Shown here piece by piece: positions 59,801 to 64,000 of a stretch of DNA of 64,000 nucleotides. The DNA comes from Lachnospiraceae bacterium (lineage in GTDB: Bacteria; Bacillota; Clostridia; Lachnospirales; Lachnospiraceae), in the NCBI GenBank assembly GCA_017437965.1, contig JAFRWN010000082.1:1-64000 (forward strand), in the 5' to 3' direction. How positions within the stretch are numbered: the stretch's first letter is position 1; each line of letters starts with the position of its first letter. Below the pieces are notes generated by a model. The model was not told the DNA's origin, did no database searches, and worked only from the letters and a program-made list of their open reading frames with translations. A program made the position numbers and the translations under genes.

Positions 59801-60936
59801 GTACCACATCTGGTTATACAAGCGGTAAGAAGTGCTCGGTCTGCGGAGAAATCTTTGAATATCCGGAAAGTGTTCCTGCAACAGGTCATAGCTGGGAAAA
59901 GAAGTCTACAAGTAAAGAAAACTGTTACAATTATGATGTATATGGCTGCGATAAGTGTGGGAACAGTTTCAAACTGATAAACAATCCTGTGATCAATCCG
60001 CAGGTTCCGGTTTCTGCATTTATAAGTGACAGCCAGAATGCAAAATACTCGGTTGATTCAACGAATGTTCTGACAATAAATTCATCGGGAATCATCAACG
60101 CGAAAAGGCCCGGAACCGCTGTGATCACGGTCACCGTATTAAAGGATACTTTTACAGTCAATGCAAAGGTCGTTCCCGGGGGAGAAGCAATAAGTCCGGG
60201 AAAGACCGTTGCGGAAATGACAGATGGCAGGACAGCAAGATGGTATTCATTTACTCCTACAGAAAGCGCTGTCTACAGGATTTATTCTTCGGGTGATCAG
60301 GATACCTATGTGACCATTTATGATTCAGAAGGTACCGCAATCGGAAGTGATGATGATTCAGGTGAAGATTCGAATTTTGATCAGTATTCCTATCTTACTG
60401 CAGGTACCACCTACTATTATGAAGTAAGAAGCTACAGATATGCGACCGGAATTGAATTTAACGTTACGCTTGAGAAGGATGAAACAAGGCACATGCTGAA
60501 GTTTGAAAGTGTTGATCCCGGCGAAATTAAAACAATAAATGTTTATGGCACAGACGGTTGCTACAGTGGAGATGTAGGTTTCACAGTTGCGTCGGATGAT
60601 GTATGCTGGGTGTTCGTAAGCAAAGACAATGGTAAGACCTATACCAGATTGTCATATAGTAGTTGGTATTACTATTACAACGAATATTATTATGTTGTAA
60701 ATGTCGACAGCGACACGATTGTTACTGTCGTTAAAGCAGGCGATTTCAACCTTGACGGGAAGGTTGATTCTGCGGATGCACTGCAGATATTAAGATATGA
60801 TGTAAACAAGCTTACAAATGTTTCTGCACTTTCGCTTGTGGCAGGAAATGTCGCAGGAAATGATCAGCTTATCAATTCTGCGGATGCACTTTTGGTATTA
60901 CGTTATGATGTAGGAAAAACCAGTTTCAGCTGGTAA
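56893..60936 (+). CDS. Large exported CAP-domain protein with Ig-like, PPC-like and dockerin modules
   Basis: A 1,347-residue exported protein. The signal peptide ends near residue 40 (VANA). A helical segment (about 45-110) is followed by a divergent CAP/SCP-type domain (about 110-310; HTLYHGSCENLAF near 198 recalls the CAP His/GENLA motif). Next come alternating Ig-like/Big_2 domains and Cys-rich knuckles of the form CxxCG preceded by GH (for example TCKVCG, GVCSRCG, KCSGCG, ECLGCG, KCSVCG, GCDKCG). A PPC-like beta domain (ARWYSFTPTESAVYRI near 1,115) leads into the same CWV-KD-YTRL module and dockerin as the preceding protein, ending FSW. No membrane or LPxTG anchor is visible. It follows 24 nt downstream. 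Confidence 0.85.
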   Translation: MTGERKHEYNKIRCFRSIVSILLCFVMLFDLIGNLPVANAAETMTSLKKKIDAAQAEYDAALQAEEDAAEKKSQGSLGFIDYMLAKTDINDKQRFDLEQARKIITDAMEEDFSKWIGDKDTGLPAKRNGKVTCTGDRYDAISLDNYQTMFDTLDVINYYRETDDIFVGSMKRNPAYTNFYFMAAAQTGADRGAGTMTHTLYHGSCENLAFRISGAIWYSEKGSFKASMEELGMTELTSESDIWKVKSNASGETGHYTNLFWSKEQVMGIGFTNYQGTSCYNASYASSYSNTYALYTIDEFKELYNEYYETVDPEVFAKAVEDAKLKLENLKNQYYELCPAHEFGESTVVEPDCVNDGYTGRTCKVCGFIEKTNIVEALGHDLTDGVCSRCGLKTIKSLDYPTWRITSDYGIGSSKVELEEGKEYEFRINFSSAAEFGLFEEFVVEISDTSILQYTPETNSRGIMKTKKIGFATVTVYAKSYPALKRVVTVDVADVGGHTYVPKSVKTMEDGTLALISKCSGCGHEISEAIPHFTGKTYCSDDNISYGATSEFTVETEKTLYIEFFWNNYTGNVISDCNELVIESSDESVVKFKSGTNYSSYYKATFDVLKPGDVTITAYPKYDPENAVTVTIDAADVGGHSYVITPAKELAEETTAECLGCGKKINVKIPSFTRIFYLIPGESYYDSEDIEFGKDLAHDFIAGTETKIRLGLKNKQYYNGVQNNAIVVESSDESIIKCTGFTLDYYYARWTGNFTCGKAGVAELTFYPKYNPASKITVKAVVMDEDSKKVSNITLSADTNILVLGVNDSVKINAEVEPDDAFVKELLWYSSSPAIATVDNNGNVIAVSKGYTAIYAKAIDGSGINSYKGIRVYDTQEEPVVKASDFTVIENKITTNLSGNYQYRIKKNGEWGSWTTYGTFTKLEPKTKYEIAVRYRENSTEYLAASDEVLVTITTPDHTIVDYGEVEPTCTTSGYTSGKKCSVCGEIFEYPESVPATGHSWEKKSTSKENCYNYDVYGCDKCGNSFKLINNPVINPQVPVSAFISDSQNAKYSVDSTNVLTINSSGIINAKRPGTAVITVTVLKDTFTVNAKVVPGGEAISPGKTVAEMTDGRTARWYSFTPTESAVYRIYSSGDQDTYVTIYDSEGTAIGSDDDSGEDSNFDQYSYLTAGTTYYYEVRSYRYATGIEFNVTLEKDETRHMLKFESVDPGEIKTINVYGTDGCYSGDVGFTVASDDVCWVFVSKDNGKTYTRLSYSSWYYYYNEYYYVVNVDSDTIVTVVKAGDFNLDGKVDSADALQILRYDVNKLTNVSALSLVAGNVAGNDQLINSADALLVLRYDVGKTSFSW

Positions 60937-60974
60937 TAAGGTGATAAAAAACTTCAGAAAGGGGTTTGGATATT

Positions 60975-63900
60975 ATGAAGAACAAGTTTAAGAGGGCAGC
61001 GGCAGCCCTGATGAGTGCCGTGATGCTGTTTTCACAGTTTCCGGAGTACAGGCCGGTGGAGAAGGCAAAGGCTGTTGTACCGGATGATGCTGTAAATGAA
61101 GAGGCAGTAATAAACGAGATTACACTTGGAACTACGGAAATCGATTGTACCAATACTTCGAATTGGTTTTCATTTGTTCCGGAAAACAGTGGAATTTACG
61201 AAATTTCGTCAGATTCTGAGAATATTGATGCATATGTAGCTCTTTATGACGATGAAAACAACATTATTGACAACATGGATGATTTGTCAGACGAAAACAG
61301 TAATTTTTTCATGGGTAATTATCTGACAGCAGGAAACACATATTATTACCATATCTCAAATAACTACGATGATGGTGAAAGCTATGAAGTTCTTCTTGCA
61401 AAGAAGAATGTGACCGATCTGGAAATAGGAAAAATCAATTATGTTGACAGAGAGGGAAATGATAAGCGTTGGTTCAGATTTGTTGCCGGTAAAAATGTGG
61501 CATACAAAGTTGTAGCTGATGCAGAGACCACGACTTATTTCTTGCCAAACTGGTATGATTTATATGGTGGTGAAATCAATAAAACTACTTTACGAACTAC
61601 TTATTTGGATCCTTTTGATGAAGAAACCGAGGTGCTTGTCTGCGTTGATGAGTCTTCGCTTGAAGAAGATGCAGAGAATTTCATGATTGCTATAGTTGAA
61701 AATAATTATGATCCTGACTTCGGAATTGAAGATGCTGAGACACATAAGAGATATTCATATGATCTTTCCGTTCAGGCAGGCGATACCTTAAATCTTGAGG
61801 TTCAGAGTCTGGAAGGTCAGGAAATTGTATATTGCGTTTGGATAAATTCAAAAGGTGAGATTCTTCAGAAGGGTGATAAAGATAATTACAGTACCACTAT
61901 AACAAGTGTGAGTGATGTCTGCTGCTTCGCTTTTGACAAATACTTTAATTATGACTCTATGTATTATCAGTTTACTGTCGACAATAATTTTTCGGCTCAG
62001 GCAAAGAGCCCTTCTATCGTATTTCTCAAGCCGACTGATGATACTCTTGAATTTGAAGTAGAGGCTACGGCAAATGATACTTCAAAGGTGAACTATAAAT
62101 GGTACTACTATGATGACGATGAGGTTGTAGCAGGTGATACCGCAAAGCTCAGTGTACAGAAACCTTTCAAAAGTAATTATTTCTGTGATGTTGATGATGG
62201 TTACGGAAACAAAGCAGATACTATTGTATTTCGTGTGATCAGTGATTACACAGTCCTTAAGGAATGCGAACCTGTTACCTTTACGCCTGTTGTTTCGGAA
62301 CACTGGTTCTCATTTACCCCGGAAACTGACGGACTGTATGCTTTCCATCTTGAGAGTACAGGGGGCTATTCACAACCCGGACGTACTTTGTATGATTCTC
62401 AAGGGGCAGTTCTTGAGGTTGATGATAATGACTATAACGGAAGCATAATAATTTCAAAATATACCCTTAAGGGTGGAAATACATATTATCTTGATTTCTT
62501 CAGTAATGATTATTTTGACTGTAAGGTTGAGGTATATCCGACGGTAGACAACAATCTCCGTATTTATCCTTTGGAAGAGCTGGATAATACCAACTGGGTA
62601 TACATTGCTGTAAAGCTTAATGCAAGCAGGAAACTTGAGGTTGTTGCAAAGGGTGACGATACTACAGGACTTACTTATCAGTGGTACAAGTATGAAAATT
62701 ACGAAAACCAGATAATTGAAGGTGAAACGGGAACAAGTATCACAATTACCAAGGAAGTTGAAGAAGGTGAACAATACCTTTGTGTTGTGACTGATAAATA
62801 CAGAAATCAGGCAACTGCATATTTCAATATAACACTCGATAATGAGTTTGATGCATGGATCAAGGGCAGCGATCACAAAACATCGGACTATGTTACGGTA
62901 AAATCCGGACAGAATGAGCTTACTCTTGAAGTAGAGGCTACAGTTAAAAAAGGTAATATATCTTATGTCTGGAGATCCAAGAGCCGGGGTATTTCTATCG
63001 GAAATGAAAGCAGCCTTACAATTACAGCTCCTTTCGATACCGAGTATACCTGTACAGTAAAAGATGATTATTATAATGAAGTTAAGGTTACATTTAGTGT
63101 GGTAAATGAACTTATTCCGATAGCCCTCAACGAGATCAAGACAGGAGAGTTCGGACAAGGTGATGAGGTTTATTACTCTTTTACACCGGAGACTGACGGA
63201 ACATATATTTTTGAATGCCTGGATAAGAATATGGTTTTTGAAGGAAAGATGAGTCTTGACGGGGTTCCGGTTGAGGCAGACAAGACCATATGGAATTCGT
63301 TCAATGGCGGAATTACAAGGTTCAATGACACCTATACTCTTACCGGCGGAAAGACTTACTGGTATAAGTTTGGCAGACAGTCATATGGTGGAGCCGATAC
63401 GGAAGCATATGAACTTACCGTCATGATGAAAAAGAACAATAATCTTTCTTTTGCTACTGAAGATGGAACATCAATAAAGGCTAAGTATGGTACAGAGGTG
63501 ACTTTTGAACCTGTGGTTACTGCTGATGATAAAACAGGTCTCTCATATGAATGGACTAAGAATAATTCTCTTGTTGAGGGTGCTACAGGCTCTACGCTTA
63601 AAGTAACTGTAACAGAGAATGCATCTTATAGGCTTATGGTGTTTGATAAATATGGAAACCATGCATCTATACAATACAGTGTCAGTGTAGATAATGAGCT
63701 TAAGGCATGGGTCAAGGGAAAACCTGAGCAGAGTTTGAAAAATGTAATACCCGCTCCCGGAACCGAATCTCTTACCTTTGAGGTGGAATATTCCGCTCTG
63801 GATAATACGGGTCTTACGGTTGAATGGATGGATGGTCAATTTCAGGTAGTGGGTACAGGTACCAGCCTTACTGTTCAGGCTCCTTTCTCGACACAATATA

Positions 63901-64000
63901 CCTGTGCAGTCTCTGATAAATATTACAATAAGGAATTTGTAAATTTCTATATAATAAGTGATGTAACGGCAATAAATGTTGGTGAGACAAAGACCAAGTC
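60975..64000 (+). CDS. Exported PPC/Ig-repeat protein, C-terminus beyond the window
   Basis: This open frame of more than 1,008 residues runs off the right edge. The signal peptide covers about 1-33 (LMSAVMLFSQF core). The rest is a repeat of roughly 280-380 residues: a PPC-like domain (WFSFVPENSGIYEI near 64; WFSFTPETDGLYAF near 442; YYSFTPETDGTYIF near 734) followed by two Ig-like domains with Y-x-W and Y-x-C cores (for example LTYQWYKY, EYTCTVKD) joined by DNEFDAWIKG-type linkers. A fourth PPC unit begins at the edge. AGAAAGGGG lies about 10 nt before the ATG, and the gene starts 38 nt after the CAP gene. Whether it also ends in a dockerin is unknown. Confidence 0.88.
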   Translation, partial: MKNKFKRAAAALMSAVMLFSQFPEYRPVEKAKAVVPDDAVNEEAVINEITLGTTEIDCTNTSNWFSFVPENSGIYEISSDSENIDAYVALYDDENNIIDNMDDLSDENSNFFMGNYLTAGNTYYYHISNNYDDGESYEVLLAKKNVTDLEIGKINYVDREGNDKRWFRFVAGKNVAYKVVADAETTTYFLPNWYDLYGGEINKTTLRTTYLDPFDEETEVLVCVDESSLEEDAENFMIAIVENNYDPDFGIEDAETHKRYSYDLSVQAGDTLNLEVQSLEGQEIVYCVWINSKGEILQKGDKDNYSTTITSVSDVCCFAFDKYFNYDSMYYQFTVDNNFSAQAKSPSIVFLKPTDDTLEFEVEATANDTSKVNYKWYYYDDDEVVAGDTAKLSVQKPFKSNYFCDVDDGYGNKADTIVFRVISDYTVLKECEPVTFTPVVSEHWFSFTPETDGLYAFHLESTGGYSQPGRTLYDSQGAVLEVDDNDYNGSIIISKYTLKGGNTYYLDFFSNDYFDCKVEVYPTVDNNLRIYPLEELDNTNWVYIAVKLNASRKLEVVAKGDDTTGLTYQWYKYENYENQIIEGETGTSITITKEVEEGEQYLCVVTDKYRNQATAYFNITLDNEFDAWIKGSDHKTSDYVTVKSGQNELTLEVEATVKKGNISYVWRSKSRGISIGNESSLTITAPFDTEYTCTVKDDYYNEVKVTFSVVNELIPIALNEIKTGEFGQGDEVYYSFTPETDGTYIFECLDKNMVFEGKMSLDGVPVEADKTIWNSFNGGITRFNDTYTLTGGKTYWYKFGRQSYGGADTEAYELTVMMKKNNNLSFATEDGTSIKAKYGTEVTFEPVVTADDKTGLSYEWTKNNSLVEGATGSTLKVTVTENASYRLMVFDKYGNHASIQYSVSVDNELKAWVKGKPEQSLKNVIPAPGTESLTFEVEYSALDNTGLTVEWMDGQFQVVGTGTSLTVQAPFSTQYTCAVSDKYYNKEFVNFYIISDVTAINVGETKTK

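Noticed and set aside
1..64000. Mobile elements, prophage, CRISPR arrays, toxin-antitoxin pairs
   Set aside because: No transposase, integrase, phage structural gene, direct-repeat/spacer array or recognisable toxin pair was found on either strand.

Overview
The window looks like a chromosome segment of a fibre-degrading, gut- or rumen-type Lachnospiraceae (Bacillota, Clostridia; the Butyrivibrio/Lachnospira neighbourhood is the best guess). The signs are A/G-rich ribosome-binding sites, promoters with a TGn-extended -10, leaderless GH3, GH9 and GH74 plant-glycan enzymes, DUF4317, DUF5688 and SseB-like proteins, a LacI-sensor/GGDEF fusion, a stand-alone MetH activation protein, and exported proteins ending in dockerin repeats. 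This placement is inference from gene content; no marker gene was compared. I see no phage, transposase, integrase or CRISPR array.

Layout. 1-430: gene-free, with three hairpins and a probable decayed gene end. 430-4840: a PH-domain protein, then a split cobalamin methionine synthase (activation protein plus metH) and pth. 4945-7770: a 941-residue soluble, lysine-rich protein that I do not recognise. 7912-22440: a plus-strand block with a membrane GGDEF/EAL protein, mfd, a PrsA-like foldase, an LTA-synthase-type enzyme, a GH3 beta-glucosidase, a membrane-anchored trigger-factor-like chaperone, a zinc phospholipase C-like protein and a PfkB sugar kinase. 22437-25515 (minus): an ArgB-like protein lacking its glycine-rich loop, and GH74. 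25704-33178: murG, the Trk potassium system (minus), a zinc-ribbon protein, mntP, deoC and GH9 (minus). 33383-42362: a coiled-coil membrane protein with a YtxH-like partner, nadE, a LacI-sensor diguanylate cyclase, small genes, a DegV protein and prfC (minus). 42533-50935: a cytosolic GGDEF/EAL protein, the SseB/DUF4317/AgcS operon, tRNA-Arg(CCG), a lipoprotein, DUF5688 (minus), a doubly degenerate GGDEF/EAL protein (minus) and tRNA-Thr(CGT) (minus). 51224-54408: a ferredoxin-tailed aldo/keto reductase, dtd, and a one-carbon pair (fchA-like plus folD). 54433-64000: three consecutive large exported proteins, the last cut by the window end.

How the parts fit. Four c-di-GMP-type proteins occur in 43 kb: one likely synthase (intact GGDEY), two likely phosphodiesterases (intact EAL, altered GGDNF) and one that appears dead in both domains. 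The folate pair suggests division of labour: FolD has lost the residues expected for cyclohydrolase activity while a cyclodeaminase/cyclohydrolase-fold gene sits directly upstream. The three glycosidases start without signal peptides, implying hydrolysis of imported oligosaccharides. The exported block at the right end shares a C-terminal module (a beta-type domain plus dockerin) in at least two proteins and is the best candidate for an undescribed surface system. The genome is compact, with several convergent gene pairs that abut or overlap at their stop codons.
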